From: CAYXEN01 sp964464035
Lineage (GTDB): Bacteria; Krumholzibacteriota; Krumholzibacteriia; WVZY01
Assembly: GCA_964464035.1 (NCBI GenBank)
Contig: CAYXEN010000031.1
Span: 1 to 28,779 of the forward strand
DNA length: 28,779 nt
Reading direction: 5' to 3'
How positions within the stretch are numbered: position 1 is the stretch's first letter; every line of letters starts with the position of its first letter. The position numbers and the translations under genes were made by a program. Positions 7,086 through 15,440 of the stretch are shown here, piece after piece. Below the pieces are notes generated by a model. That model had not been told where the DNA came from. It was given only the letters and a program-made list of their open reading frames with translations, and searched no databases.

Positions 7086-7523
7086 TCAGGCCGACAGACC
7101 CCGGGAGTTCCTCTTCTTGAGAAGTTCCACGCACAACCCCTCGGAGGGAACAAAATTGAATTTCAATTCATCCGAGAAGACTTTCATGATGAGCAATCCT
7201 CTGCCCTTCTCGCTCAGGAGATCCGGAGGATTGTCCTGCTTCAGGTAAGACTCGTAGTCGAATCCATCGCCTTCATCATATATGCGGGTTCGGATTGCGG
7301 TCTCGCTGAACACGAACACCACTTTGACCTTCTTGGTTGGGGAAAACCTGTTGCCGTGCTCTATGGCGTTCGTGCAAGCCTCGATTATCGCCGTGCTGAT
7401 ATCGTTGATCGATTTTTCCGAAAAGGAAAACTCCCTCGCGAGATCCTGCACCACGGCATCGACGGCGCCGAGATACCTGAGATCACTTGGAATATTGAGT
7501 TCAACTTCTTCGAGCTTGCTCAT
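7086..7523 (-). CDS. RsbW-like serine kinase / anti-sigma factor (HATPase)
   Basis: 145 residues from the ATG at 7523; a TTG at 7535 would add four residues but sits too close to its possible ribosome site. A GHKL ATPase fold is shown by the N box IIEACTNAIEHGN (residues 46-58, Glu48 and Asn52), the G1 motif DEGDGFD and the G2-like GRGLLIMK. RsbW-type kinases phosphorylate the conserved Ser of an RsbV-type antagonist, and many bind and silence a sigma factor. The rsbV-like gene ends 30 nt upstream and the phosphatase follows after 97 nt, so the three form one module. No sigma factor is encoded in the window, so the target is unknown. Confidence 0.9.
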   Translation of the reverse strand: MSKLEEVELNIPSDLRYLGAVDAVVQDLAREFSFSEKSINDISTAIIEACTNAIEHGNRFSPTKKVKVVFVFSETAIRTRIYDEGDGFDYESYLKQDNPPDLLSEKGRGLLIMKVFSDELKFNFVPSEGLCVELLKKRNSRGLSA

Positions 7524-7553
7524 CTTCCCGACCAACCCTGACGAGGGCGGCGA

Positions 7554-7901
7554 TCACTCGCCCGCTTCCAGACCCTTAAGAGCTTCTTCCTCGCTGTCGA
7601 AGGTCTTGAACAACAGATTGAGTTTGGTTACGTAGAGAATGCTTTCTATCCTGTCGGAAACGTTCGTCAGCACGATGTCCCCGCCCTCGCGGCGCAGCGT
7701 GGTATAGCCGCTTATCAGGATCCCGAGACCGGTACTGTTGATCCATGAGACCTTGCCGAGGTTGATGATTATCTTCTTCCTGCCTTCCTTTACGAGGTCC
7801 TTGAATATGGTCCGGAATGTTTCCGCTTCAGGACCGCCGGTGAGCTTTCCGTGAAGCTCCAGGACGGTCGCATCACCTACTTCATGCGTATTGATCTTCA
7901 A
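7554..7901 (-). CDS. RsbV-like anti-sigma factor antagonist (STAS domain)
   Basis: 115 residues covering a single STAS domain. The phosphorylation motif is WINSTGLG at residues 54-61, with Ser56 as the predicted acceptor. In the unphosphorylated state such proteins bind the RsbW-type kinase and free its target. The start is a TTG at 7901, six nt after GGAGGT; no better in-frame start exists at this distance. That ribosome site lies inside the last codons of the preceding rluD-type gene, which ends at 7905, so translation of the two is probably coupled. This makes the signalling module part of the lspA-rluD transcript. Confidence 0.9.
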   Translation of the reverse strand: MKINTHEVGDATVLELHGKLTGGPEAETFRTIFKDLVKEGRKKIIINLGKVSWINSTGLGILISGYTTLRREGGDIVLTNVSDRIESILYVTKLNLLFKTFDSEEEALKGLEAGE

Positions 7902-7904
7902 AGT

Positions 7905-8897
7905 TCAACCTCCTTGAATCTTGTCTTCGCTGTAAAGGATCTCCAGGACTTCCCGCATGTCGGCGGGCAGAGCTGCCCTGAAAGTGAGCTCGCGGCCGGA
8001 AACAGGATGGGTGAAAGAAAGGACGGAAGCGTGAAGCGCCTGTCTCCGCATCTTGCCGAGGACCTTGTCGATCATGACCTTGACGCGGTTGTTCTCGACG
8101 TGCGCCCTCTTTCTCGTGCCCCCGTAGAGAGCATCACCAAGAACGGGATGGGAGATGTGAGCAAGATGAACCCTGATTTGATGAGTCCTTCCCGTACCTA
8201 GCACCACCCGAATATAGTCGAAATGGGCAAAACTGTCCATAACAAACGCTTCCGTGAGCGCGTGCCTGCCCCCCCGCGAACGAACGCTCATTTTCTGCCT
8301 GTCCGCCGGATGCCTGCCGACGGGCCGATCGATCGTAACGTGACGGGCTCCGAGGTTGCCCCACACGATCGCATGGTACGTTCTCCTCACCTCCCTGGCC
8401 TTCAAGAGCTTCACCAGTTCCTGGTACGCCGGGTCGCTCTTGGCGGCGACCATCAACCCGGAAGTGTCCTTGTCCAGGCGGTGCACGATGCCGGGGCGGA
8501 ACCTGCCTCCATGCGCGGAAAGCCTCGTACCCCTGCCGATGAGGGCGTTCACCAGCGTGCCTTCCCAGTTGCCGTGGGCGGGATGCACCACCATGCCGGC
8601 GGGCTTGTTCACGACGACGACGTGCTCGTCCTCGTACACGACCGCAACGGGGATGTCCTCCCCGGTCGGCGCATCATGCTCCTCCGGGGCGACGACCGTC
8701 ACGCGCACCACGTCCCCGGCTTTCACCTTGTAGTGATCGGGGCGCCGCGTGCCGCAAACGGTGATGAAGCCCGCAGCGTTCAGAGCCTGGATCCGGCTGC
8801 GGGAGAGATCTTCGAAACGGGAGACGCAGAAGACGTCGAGCCTGGTGCCCTCGTCCTCGCCGGTTGCTTCGAGGGTATGTACCTTCTCATCCTCCAT
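7905..8897 (-). CDS. rluD: RluD-family rRNA pseudouridine synthase
   Basis: 330 residues. An N-terminal S4 RNA-binding domain (about residues 17-65, TRLDVFCVSRFEDLSRSRIQ) is followed by the RluA/RluD catalytic domain. The active-site motif is HRLDKDTSGL at residues 139-148, with Asp142 as the nucleophile. Further hallmarks are VVNKPAGMVVHPAHGN, RTHQIRVHLAHISHPVLGD and RQALHA. RluD-type enzymes isomerise uridines in 23S rRNA helix 69, but substrate choice within the RluA/C/D family cannot be fixed from sequence alone. The ATG at 8897 lies inside the end of lspA (11-nt overlap), the classic lspA-rluD arrangement. Confidence 0.9.
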   Translation of the reverse strand: MEDEKVHTLEATGEDEGTRLDVFCVSRFEDLSRSRIQALNAAGFITVCGTRRPDHYKVKAGDVVRVTVVAPEEHDAPTGEDIPVAVVYEDEHVVVVNKPAGMVVHPAHGNWEGTLVNALIGRGTRLSAHGGRFRPGIVHRLDKDTSGLMVAAKSDPAYQELVKLLKAREVRRTYHAIVWGNLGARHVTIDRPVGRHPADRQKMSVRSRGGRHALTEAFVMDSFAHFDYIRVVLGTGRTHQIRVHLAHISHPVLGDALYGGTRKRAHVENNRVKVMIDKVLGKMRRQALHASVLSFTHPVSGRELTFRAALPADMREVLEILYSEDKIQGG

Positions 8898-9339
8898 TTG
8901 CGCTCTTCTCCGGGGCGAAGAAGGACAGAAAGAGCAGGGCGACTCCGGCGGTCACCGCGATGTCGGCCACGTTGTAGACGGGCCACCTGTGCACGCCGAT
9001 ACCCATGTCGATGAAATCTATCACCTCGCCGGGATAGACGCGGTCGACGAGGTTGCCCAGGGCCCCGCCCAGGATGAGGGACAAGGCGACGCGCTTGCGG
9101 GTTTCGCCGGCGGGGACCTTGAGCCCCAGGTAGAAGATGATCAGGGAAGCCACGGAACTGGCCGCGATGAAGAAGATCCGCTTGCCCGGGAAGATGCTGA
9201 AAGCGGCCCCGGTGTTCTTGGCCAGGGTGATGCGGAGAATACCGTCTATGAGATCGAAGTTCCGGCCGAGGTGCCAGAAGAACTGCTTGGTCGCTTGATC
9301 GAGGACGACGACTATCAGGGCAGGGAGAAGAAACCCCAT
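8887..9339 (-). CDS. lspA: LspA, lipoprotein signal peptidase II
   Basis: 150 residues, four hydrophobic segments. LspA cleaves the signal peptide of prolipoproteins after diacylglyceryl modification of the +1 cysteine. Conserved motifs are present: VLDQATK (Asp14), NTGAAFS, GGALGNLVDR with catalytic Asp99, and VYNVADIAV with catalytic Asp126. The start ATG at 9339 follows the DksA-type stop by one nucleotide, and the gene overlaps the rluD-type gene. The window also encodes a substrate candidate, the Ig-domain lipoprotein at 16621. Confidence 0.95.
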   Translation of the reverse strand: MGFLLPALIVVVLDQATKQFFWHLGRNFDLIDGILRITLAKNTGAAFSIFPGKRIFFIAASSVASLIIFYLGLKVPAGETRKRVALSLILGGALGNLVDRVYPGEVIDFIDMGIGVHRWPVYNVADIAVTAGVALLFLSFFAPEKSANGG

Positions 9340-9340
9340 A

Positions 9341-9718
9341 TCATCCTCTCTGGAGTTTCTCCAGTCTCGACTTGCATGATATGCAGAGGCTCGCCGCGGG
9401 ATACGCTTCGAGGCGCTTCAAGGGAATCTTGCCGCCGCATTCTTCGCACTTCCCGTAGGATCCGTCTTCGATCCTCTTCAAGGCGGCGATCAGGCTGCGA
9501 AGATAATCGGTGCCCTGGCTGGCGTGGAGGAAAGTCTGCTCTTGTTCCATCGCATCCGTTCCTATGTCCGCCATGTGGTTCGAATAACCCTGGCTCCCGC
9601 TTCCCTTGCCTGAGCTCATCGAATCGATCTCTTCCTCGATCATACCGAGGTCCTGGAGAACCTTCTGCTTCTCGGCTTCGATCAGCTTGCGGAAACGCTC
9701 CAATTCCTTCTTGTTCAT
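9341..9718 (-). CDS. DksA/TraR-family C4 zinc-finger protein
   Basis: 125 residues. An N-terminal coiled-coil (residues 3-32 and 58-85) precedes a four-cysteine zinc finger, C91-x2-C94 and C112-x2-C115, with the family pattern YGKCEECGGKI...YPAASLCISCK. DksA-like proteins insert a coiled coil into the RNA polymerase secondary channel; the acidic tip that DksA uses is not clearly conserved here, so the regulatory role is inference. Genes of this type often lie between ileS and lspA, as here. A promoter overlapping the ileS stop precedes it. Confidence 0.88.
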   Translation of the reverse strand: MNKKELERFRKLIEAEKQKVLQDLGMIEEEIDSMSSGKGSGSQGYSNHMADIGTDAMEQEQTFLHASQGTDYLRSLIAALKRIEDGSYGKCEECGGKIPLKRLEAYPAASLCISCKSRLEKLQRG

Positions 9719-9762
9719 GGCGAACCTGCTCTTTTGTCAAGGCCCGGCTCAAAAGCAAAGGT

Positions 9763-9792
9763 AAAATACTAGCGGTGCGTCTTCATTGTCAA
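9763..9792 (-). promoter_or_regulatory. Probable promoter for the dksA-type/lspA/rluD genes
   Basis: On the minus strand: -35 TTGACA (9792-9787), an 18-nt spacer and -10 TATTTT (9768-9763). It sits against the ileS stop codon at 9793 and about 45 nt upstream of the ATG at 9718. It would let the downstream genes, including the rsb module, be transcribed separately from ileS. Confidence 0.5.
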
Positions 9793-12700
9793 TCAGTTTT
9801 CCTTCTCTATGGAAAAAACGATTTTGTCCCCGCCGATGACCAGTTCAGCCTCCGCCGCGCCCTCCGGGGGAGCCTTGGTCATTTCCACCGCCAGAGTCTC
9901 GGCCTTGATCATTTCGCCCTGCTCGCTGAACACCTTATCGAAGATATCGGCCCCTTCGTATCTTATTCTTATCCTGTCGGTCACCTCGAGTCCCGCCCCC
10001 TTGCGCAAGTTCTGGAGGCGGTTCACGATCTCTCTTGCGATGCCCTCGATCCGCAGTTCCTCCGTGAGCTCGAGGTCGAGAACCACGGTGATTCCGTGTT
10101 CCTCGCGGGCCCCATAACCTTCCTTGCCCTTGACCCGCACCTCCATCTCCTCCTTGGTGATCCCGGAAACCCCGTCCCCCAGGGAAAGATCGATCCCGCC
10201 GTCCCGCTTGAAGCGCGCAAGGTCCTCCTGCGAGAGCTCCTGCATGGCCTTGACGACATCGGGAACCCGCTTGCCGAAGCGCCTGCCCAGCGCCGGGTAG
10301 TTGGGAACCGCCTCGAGGTGCACGTAGTCCTTCAAGTCGTCGGCGACGACGAGATTCTCCATGTGCAGCTCATCGAGAAGGATGTCCTTGATCTCGGAAT
10401 GCCCCGCCATCTTCGCGGCCCTCCCGGACGGGTCGTGTATGATGATATCGCCGAGGGGTTGGCGGATCTTGATGCCGGCCTCGTTCCTTATGGTGCGCCC
10501 GAGCGAGGATACCATCACCGCCGTCTCCATCGTCTCCTCGAGTTCCTCGTCTATCGCGCCGCGGTCCGGCTCGGGGTAGGGCTCGAGGTGCACGCTGGCG
10601 AGGAAGGAAGGCTCCTCCTCGACACCGGCGTCCTTGAGAGCCTGGTATATCTCCTCGGAGAGGAAAGGGGTGAAAGGCGCCAGCAGCTTGATCACGCCCG
10701 TGAAAACGCGGTAGAGCGTGTCATAGGCGGCGGCCTTGTCGGGTCCCATCTCGCCCTTCCAGAATCTCCGCCGGGATCTTCGCACGTACCAGTTGCTCAG
10801 CTCGTCGAGGACGAAAGAGTGGATCAGGCGGCAAGCCCTCGTGACGTCGTAAGCATCCATGAGCTCCCTCACCCTGGCGGCGACCGAGTTGAAGCGCGAT
10901 AGGATCCACTTGTCGAGGAGCCCCGGTTCCCCGACGTCCCCGCTCACCCGGTAGCCGTCGATCTCGGCGTACATTGCGAAGAACGTGTAGACGTTGCGCA
11001 GTGTGCCGAGAAGCTTCTGGGCCGCGTCGACCACGCCCTTGCGGTCGAAGCGGGTCGGCGCCCACGGCGGGCTCGACGTGAGCAGGTACCAGCGCAGCGC
11101 GTCCGCCCCTTCGCGGTTGAGCACGTCCCACGGTTCGACGGCGTTGCCGCGGCTCTTGGACATCTTCTGCCCGTCCTTGTCGAGGATCATTCCCGTGGTG
11201 AGGACGTTGCGGTAGGGACTCACTTTTTTCAGGAAGACCGAGATCACGAGGAGCGAATAGAACCACCCGCGCGACTGGTCGATGCCCTCGGAAATGTAAT
11301 CGGCGGGGAACTGCTCTTCGAACTTCTTTTTGTCGCCGAAAGGATAATGGTACTGGGCGAAGGGCATGCTTCCCGAGTCGAACCAGCAATCTATCACTTC
11401 CTTGACTCTCTTCATCCGGCCCGAGCAACGAGGGCACTCGAGCTCGAGCAAGTCCACGGCCGGCCTGTGCAGGTCGAGTGACTCGGCGTCCCCGGGGAAG
11501 TTCACGCACATCTCCCTGAGTTCGTCCACCGAACCGACGGCGTGGTTCCCGCCGCAATCGGCGCATACCCATATATTGAGCGGTGTGCCCCAGTAACGCT
11601 CGCGGCTCAGCGCCCAGTCGATGTTGTTCTCGAGCCAGTTGCCGAACCTGAACTCGCCCACCTCGCGCGGCATCCAGTTGACGGTCTGGTTCGCCGCGAT
11701 GAGCTCGTCCTTGAACTGCGTCGTCCTTATGTACCAGGAACGCCGGGCGTAATATATGAGGGCCTTCGAGCAGCGCCAGCAGAAGGGATACGAGTGCTTG
11801 ACCTTCCCGCTCTTGTAGAGGAGCCCCCGCTTCTTGAGATCGGTGATGATCGACGGGTCGGATTCTTTTATTCCCTTTCCCGCCCATGGTTCTATATCTG
11901 CGGTGAAAGTTCCCTCGGGAGTGACCGGCTGGAAGAGCGGCACCCCGCGGTCCCGGTGCATCCCGTAATCGTCCTCGCCGAAAGCCGGGGCTATGTGCAC
12001 GATGCCGGTCCCGTCCTCGAGGCTCACGAAATCCGCCGGGTGCACGCGGAAGGCGTCCTTCTCGCCGGCGAAGAAGGGAAAGAGCGGCTCGTAGCTCCTG
12101 CCGACGAGTTCGCTGCCCTTGAAGCGCTCGACGATCTCATGGTCGCCCTCGAGAACGCCGAGGCGCGCCGAAGCGAGTATCAACGTCTCGCCCCCGTGCG
12201 AGACGCGCACGTACTCGTGACCTGGGCCGACGGCCAAGGCGGCGTTGGAGATGAGCGTCCAAGGTGTCGTGGTCCACACTAGGAAGTACTCGTCCGCATC
12301 ACTCGCCTTGAACTTGACGAGGATCGACGGGTCGGACACGTCCTTGTATCCCTGGCTCACCTCGTGGCTGCTCAGCGAAGTCCCGCACCGGGGACAGTAG
12401 GGAACGATCTTGTAACCTTCGTAGAGAAGCCCCTGCTTCCAGAACTCCTTCAGTATCCACCAAACCGACTCGATGTACTCGTTCGTGCAGGTGACGTAGG
12501 GATGATCCATGTCGAGCCAGTAGCCGATCCGCTTGGTGAACTTCTTCCATTCCTTCTCGTACTTGAAGACACTCTCGCGGCACTTCCGGTTGAACTCCCC
12601 GATTCCCACCTCTTCTATCTGGTCCTTGCTGGTTATGCCGAGCTCGTTCTCGACCTCTATCTCGACGGGCAGTCCGTGCGTGTCCCAGCCTCCCTTGCGG

Positions 12701-12951
12701 ACGACACGGTACCCGCGCATCGTCTTGTACCTGCAGACGATATCCTTGCAGAGCCTGGCCATCACGTGATGGACGCCGGGCTTGCCGTTAGCCGTGGGGG
12801 GACCTTCGTAGAAGACGAAGTCCCTCGCGCCTTCGCGCTCGGCGACGCTCCGCTCGAAGATCTTCTCCTTCTCCCAGAACTCGAGGACTCTCTCCTCGGC
12901 CTCGGGGATCCTGTCCGGCTTGGCTACTTCTTTGAATCTCTTTGCAGGCAT
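9793..12951 (-). CDS. ileS: Isoleucyl-tRNA synthetase, type 2
   Basis: 1052 residues, full length. It charges tRNA-Ile with isoleucine. The class I signature is PPTANGKPGVHHVMAR (residues 51-66) and the second is KMSKS near 596-600. An editing domain (CP1) lies between, with GGWDTHGLP and WTTTPWTL, and cysteine pairs YCPRCG and ECPRCSGRM look zinc-binding. The PPTANGKPG-HH form, the length and the DUF5915-like C-terminal part place it with type-2 (eukaryote-like) IleRS rather than the common type-1 enzyme. Type-2 enzymes are generally much less sensitive to mupirocin, which is family knowledge, not shown here. It starts with ATG 40 nt after the phosphorylase gene. Confidence 0.95.
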   Translation of the reverse strand: MPAKRFKEVAKPDRIPEAEERVLEFWEKEKIFERSVAEREGARDFVFYEGPPTANGKPGVHHVMARLCKDIVCRYKTMRGYRVVRKGGWDTHGLPVEIEVENELGITSKDQIEEVGIGEFNRKCRESVFKYEKEWKKFTKRIGYWLDMDHPYVTCTNEYIESVWWILKEFWKQGLLYEGYKIVPYCPRCGTSLSSHEVSQGYKDVSDPSILVKFKASDADEYFLVWTTTPWTLISNAALAVGPGHEYVRVSHGGETLILASARLGVLEGDHEIVERFKGSELVGRSYEPLFPFFAGEKDAFRVHPADFVSLEDGTGIVHIAPAFGEDDYGMHRDRGVPLFQPVTPEGTFTADIEPWAGKGIKESDPSIITDLKKRGLLYKSGKVKHSYPFCWRCSKALIYYARRSWYIRTTQFKDELIAANQTVNWMPREVGEFRFGNWLENNIDWALSRERYWGTPLNIWVCADCGGNHAVGSVDELREMCVNFPGDAESLDLHRPAVDLLELECPRCSGRMKRVKEVIDCWFDSGSMPFAQYHYPFGDKKKFEEQFPADYISEGIDQSRGWFYSLLVISVFLKKVSPYRNVLTTGMILDKDGQKMSKSRGNAVEPWDVLNREGADALRWYLLTSSPPWAPTRFDRKGVVDAAQKLLGTLRNVYTFFAMYAEIDGYRVSGDVGEPGLLDKWILSRFNSVAARVRELMDAYDVTRACRLIHSFVLDELSNWYVRRSRRRFWKGEMGPDKAAAYDTLYRVFTGVIKLLAPFTPFLSEEIYQALKDAGVEEEPSFLASVHLEPYPEPDRGAIDEELEETMETAVMVSSLGRTIRNEAGIKIRQPLGDIIIHDPSGRAAKMAGHSEIKDILLDELHMENLVVADDLKDYVHLEAVPNYPALGRRFGKRVPDVVKAMQELSQEDLARFKRDGGIDLSLGDGVSGITKEEMEVRVKGKEGYGAREEHGITVVLDLELTEELRIEGIAREIVNRLQNLRKGAGLEVTDRIRIRYEGADIFDKVFSEQGEMIKAETLAVEMTKAPPEGAAEAELVIGGDKIVFSIEKEN

Positions 12952-12990
12952 GGTTTCGTTTCGAAAACAAGATCGCGCGGATCGGAGCCG

Positions 12991-13812
12991 TCAAATCCGC
13001 TTCAGGTATTCCACGACCAGGACGCGGAGCTTCTTCTCCGACGCGCCGGCCGTGCGGATTATCTCGTCTATGTCGGCCGGCGCGAGGGCGTCCGGGAGGC
13101 ACAGGTCCGTGACGATGGCCAGTCCCAGCACTTTCATGCCCGCGTGCACGGCGACGAGGGTCTCGGGCACCATGGACATGCCGACCACGTCCGCTCCCAC
13201 GCGGCGAAGGAACCTGTACTCCGCCGCCGTCTCGAGATTGGGACCCGCCACGGCCACCATGACCGCCCTGCGCACCGTTATCCCCTGCTCCCTGGCAACC
13301 GCCTCGAAGACTTGCCGCCGCTCCCTGCAATACGGATCGGACATGTCGGGGAAGCGGGGGCCGAGCCTGTCGTCGTTCCAGCCGATGAGCGGGTTGTCTC
13401 CCATGAGGTTGATATGGTCCGTCACTACCACTATGTCACCCCGATCGAGGTGAGGATTCATGCCTCCGACCGCGTTCGACATGATGAGCTCTTCGGCGCC
13501 CAAGGCGTGCATGACCCGAAGAGGAAAGGTCACTTGCTTCATGGAATAACCCTCGTAGTAGTGGATCCTTCCCTGCATGGCCACGACCGGCTTTCCGCCC
13601 AGCTTGCCGAGCACTAGGTTGCCCGCGTGGCCCATCGCGGTCGAGGTCACGAAGTTCGGAATCTCGGCATAGGGGATGGTCGCCTCCGCCTCGACGAGAT
13701 CGGCGAGGCCGCCCATGCCGGTGCCCAGTATCAGTGCGAAACGGGGTTTGGTCTTCGCCCTCTTGCGGACGAATTCCTTAGCCTCCTCTATCTGCTCGAA
13801 GAGTCCTCTCAA
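12991..13812 (-). CDS. Purine nucleoside phosphorylase, trimeric PNP/MTAP family
   Basis: 273 residues. These enzymes cleave purine nucleosides with phosphate to base and ribose-1-phosphate in the cytosol. Motifs are the phosphate loop LILGTGMGGL (28-37), the HYYEGYS segment with His84, SNAVGGMNP (112-120), GPNLETAAE with Glu194, GADVVGMSMVPE, and IVTDLC with Asp236. The last position is Asn in classic PNPs (base contact), while Asp is found in 6-amino-purine enzymes such as MTAP, so base preference may differ. The start is a TTG at 13812 with a GGGAGG site 7 nt upstream. It lies between a DUF167 gene and ileS. Confidence 0.88.
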   Translation of the reverse strand: MRGLFEQIEEAKEFVRKRAKTKPRFALILGTGMGGLADLVEAEATIPYAEIPNFVTSTAMGHAGNLVLGKLGGKPVVAMQGRIHYYEGYSMKQVTFPLRVMHALGAEELIMSNAVGGMNPHLDRGDIVVVTDHINLMGDNPLIGWNDDRLGPRFPDMSDPYCRERRQVFEAVAREQGITVRRAVMVAVAGPNLETAAEYRFLRRVGADVVGMSMVPETLVAVHAGMKVLGLAIVTDLCLPDALAPADIDEIIRTAGASEKKLRVLVVEYLKRI

Positions 13813-13931
13813 TATCTATCCTCCCTCGAGACACGTCCGGGCGCCGCGCGACCACATACAGCGGGCACGCGCGAACCCGTGCGCAAACCGGTGGATTCCG
13901 GCGGTGACTTCATTGAAGGGTATGGATTGTA

Positions 13932-14225
13932 TCAGATGTCGTTGAAGCTTGAAAGACGATTCTTGCAGCTTTCCGGGACCTCTATCTTCTTCTTCCTCGA
14001 AGAGTGACCGGACACTATCGACACTTCCCTCTTCTTCACGCCGAGGACGTCGGCCAGGAGCCGGACAAGGCCCTCGTTGGCCGCGTTGTCCACGGGCGGC
14101 GAAGTCAACTTGATCTTGAGTTCACCCGCCGCGGTCCAGCCGATCACCTCGTTTCGTCCGGACCTGGGTATCACGCGGGCGACGAATCGAATCGTTCCTC
14201 CGGGGCCTTCCTCAAGCTCCATCAT
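13932..14225 (-). CDS. DUF167 / YggU family protein
   Basis: 97 residues, whole DUF167 domain. Family marks are VIPRSGRNEVIGW, LKIKLTSPPVDNAANEGLVRLLADVLGV and VSIVSGHSSRKKKIEV. No biochemical function is established for the family; it commonly occurs with yggS and yggT genes, and yggS is two genes upstream here. The ATG at 14225 overlaps the divIVA stop by 14 nt; a second ATG at 14222 is equally possible. An interval of about 120 nt without a gene follows before the phosphorylase. Confidence 0.88.
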   Translation of the reverse strand: MMELEEGPGGTIRFVARVIPRSGRNEVIGWTAAGELKIKLTSPPVDNAANEGLVRLLADVLGVKKREVSIVSGHSSRKKKIEVPESCKNRLSSFNDI

Positions 14226-15354
14226 TTCCGCTGGGCCCGCCCGACAGAATGTCCTTCTTGAGTTTCTCCAGCGACCATTCCTCTTCGGAGTCGGCGGAAC
14301 CGTCTTCCGTCCGCCCCGCCTGTTCCTTGCGCTCGGTCGCTCCCGCCTGTACGGGTCGTTCCTCTCGAACGGGAGGCTCGGCCTGCACGGGGGGCGCGGG
14401 GGCAGCGGGTGCCGGCTCGGGCGAAGACGGCGCCGGCTCGGTGCCAGGAGCCTCTCTTTGCGCGGTGTTCACCCGTTGGTTCACGTCCGCCTGGAGAGCG
14501 CTCTTCTGAGTCTCGGCCATCTCCTCCAGGATCTCGTCCAGGTTGGGAAGGCCGCCCGCATCCTCGGCGCCGGAATTCAGCGTCCCGGCCGATCCGGTCG
14601 TCCCCGAGGGCATCGCATCGACCCGGGGACGCGGCGCTTCGGCCTCGGCATGCGGCGGTTCGCCGTGGCGAGGCTTCGCTTCGCCCTGGTGCAGAGGGGA
14701 TTCGACCTTTGTGCGCGGCATCTCGGCCTTGGGATGAGGCGTGTCGGCTTCGGGACCGGGTGGTTGGACCTCCGGAGGAGGCGGCACCGACTCGCTCTTG
14801 TCCGCAGGGACGTTTTCGACCCGGTCGCCGTGGGCGGCGGCTATCGAGCGAGCGCGCTTCTCCGCCTCGTCCACGAGCCCGTTCACCACTCGATCGTCTG
14901 CGGCGAAATCCTTCTCCGCCGTCTCGACGAACTTGAGATGGGAGGAGATGAGCATCCGGAGCCGCGAAAGGTACTGCTCCTTCTGCCTCTTCAAGTCCTG
15001 GATCGTGTTGCGGAGCTCCATCGCCTCCTTCTTGATGTTCCGGAAAGCCTTCTCCGCCTCTATCTGGGCTTCCTTGATGATGAGGTCCGCCTCGCGGCGG
15101 GCGTTCTCCTTGGCCTCCACGTTCACCCTCTCGGCGGTGAGAAGGGTATTGCGCAGGGTCTGCTCCATGTTCCTGTATTCCTGTACCTTGTCGTCCAGTT
15201 CGAGCAACCTTTCCTTGAGAGCCTTGTTGTCGTTGAGAACGGACTCGTACTCGTCGGCCACGGTGGCCAGGAAGGCGTAGACCTCTTCGGCGTCGAGCCC
15301 CCGCATGGTCTTCCGGAATTCCTGTTTCCTGATATCAAGCGGCGTGATGCGCAT
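14212..15354 (-). CDS. divIVA: DivIVA-domain protein
   Basis: 380 residues. DivIVA proteins bind curved or polar membranes and recruit division or growth factors. The N-terminal lipid-binding module matches well (ITPLDIRKQEF, MRGLDAEEVYAFL). It is followed by a long coiled coil to about residue 160. Residues 165-350 are Pro/Glu/Ala-rich and probably disordered. The last 20 residues (EEWSLEKLKKDILSG) look like a short helix that could bind a partner. Length exceeds typical Firmicute DivIVA (about 160-230) because of this tail. The gene sits between yggS and a DUF167 gene, as in ylm-type clusters, but sepF, yggT and ylmH are absent here. Confidence 0.92.
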   Translation of the reverse strand: MRITPLDIRKQEFRKTMRGLDAEEVYAFLATVADEYESVLNDNKALKERLLELDDKVQEYRNMEQTLRNTLLTAERVNVEAKENARREADLIIKEAQIEAEKAFRNIKKEAMELRNTIQDLKRQKEQYLSRLRMLISSHLKFVETAEKDFAADDRVVNGLVDEAEKRARSIAAAHGDRVENVPADKSESVPPPPEVQPPGPEADTPHPKAEMPRTKVESPLHQGEAKPRHGEPPHAEAEAPRPRVDAMPSGTTGSAGTLNSGAEDAGGLPNLDEILEEMAETQKSALQADVNQRVNTAQREAPGTEPAPSSPEPAPAAPAPPVQAEPPVREERPVQAGATERKEQAGRTEDGSADSEEEWSLEKLKKDILSGGPSGNDGA

Positions 15355-15440
15355 CTTTTCCTCCTGTGCGATTTTTCACCCGGGCTGCCCTGCCCGGGCG
15401 CTATTCCCGCGGATAGGTTTATTCCTAATATAATCTCCTT

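Noticed and set aside
8749..10902. A 717-residue plus-strand open frame
   Set aside because: It spans the opposite strand of rluD, lspA, the dksA-type gene and ileS, crossing several real genes; no domain seen.
9793..12990. T-box riboswitch before ileS
   Set aside because: Only 39 nt separate ileS from the upstream gene, too short for a T-box, and no T-box consensus is visible.
14409..14936. Pro/Arg-rich plus-strand frame opposite divIVA
   Set aside because: Repeat-like composition mirrors the low-complexity DivIVA tail on the other strand.
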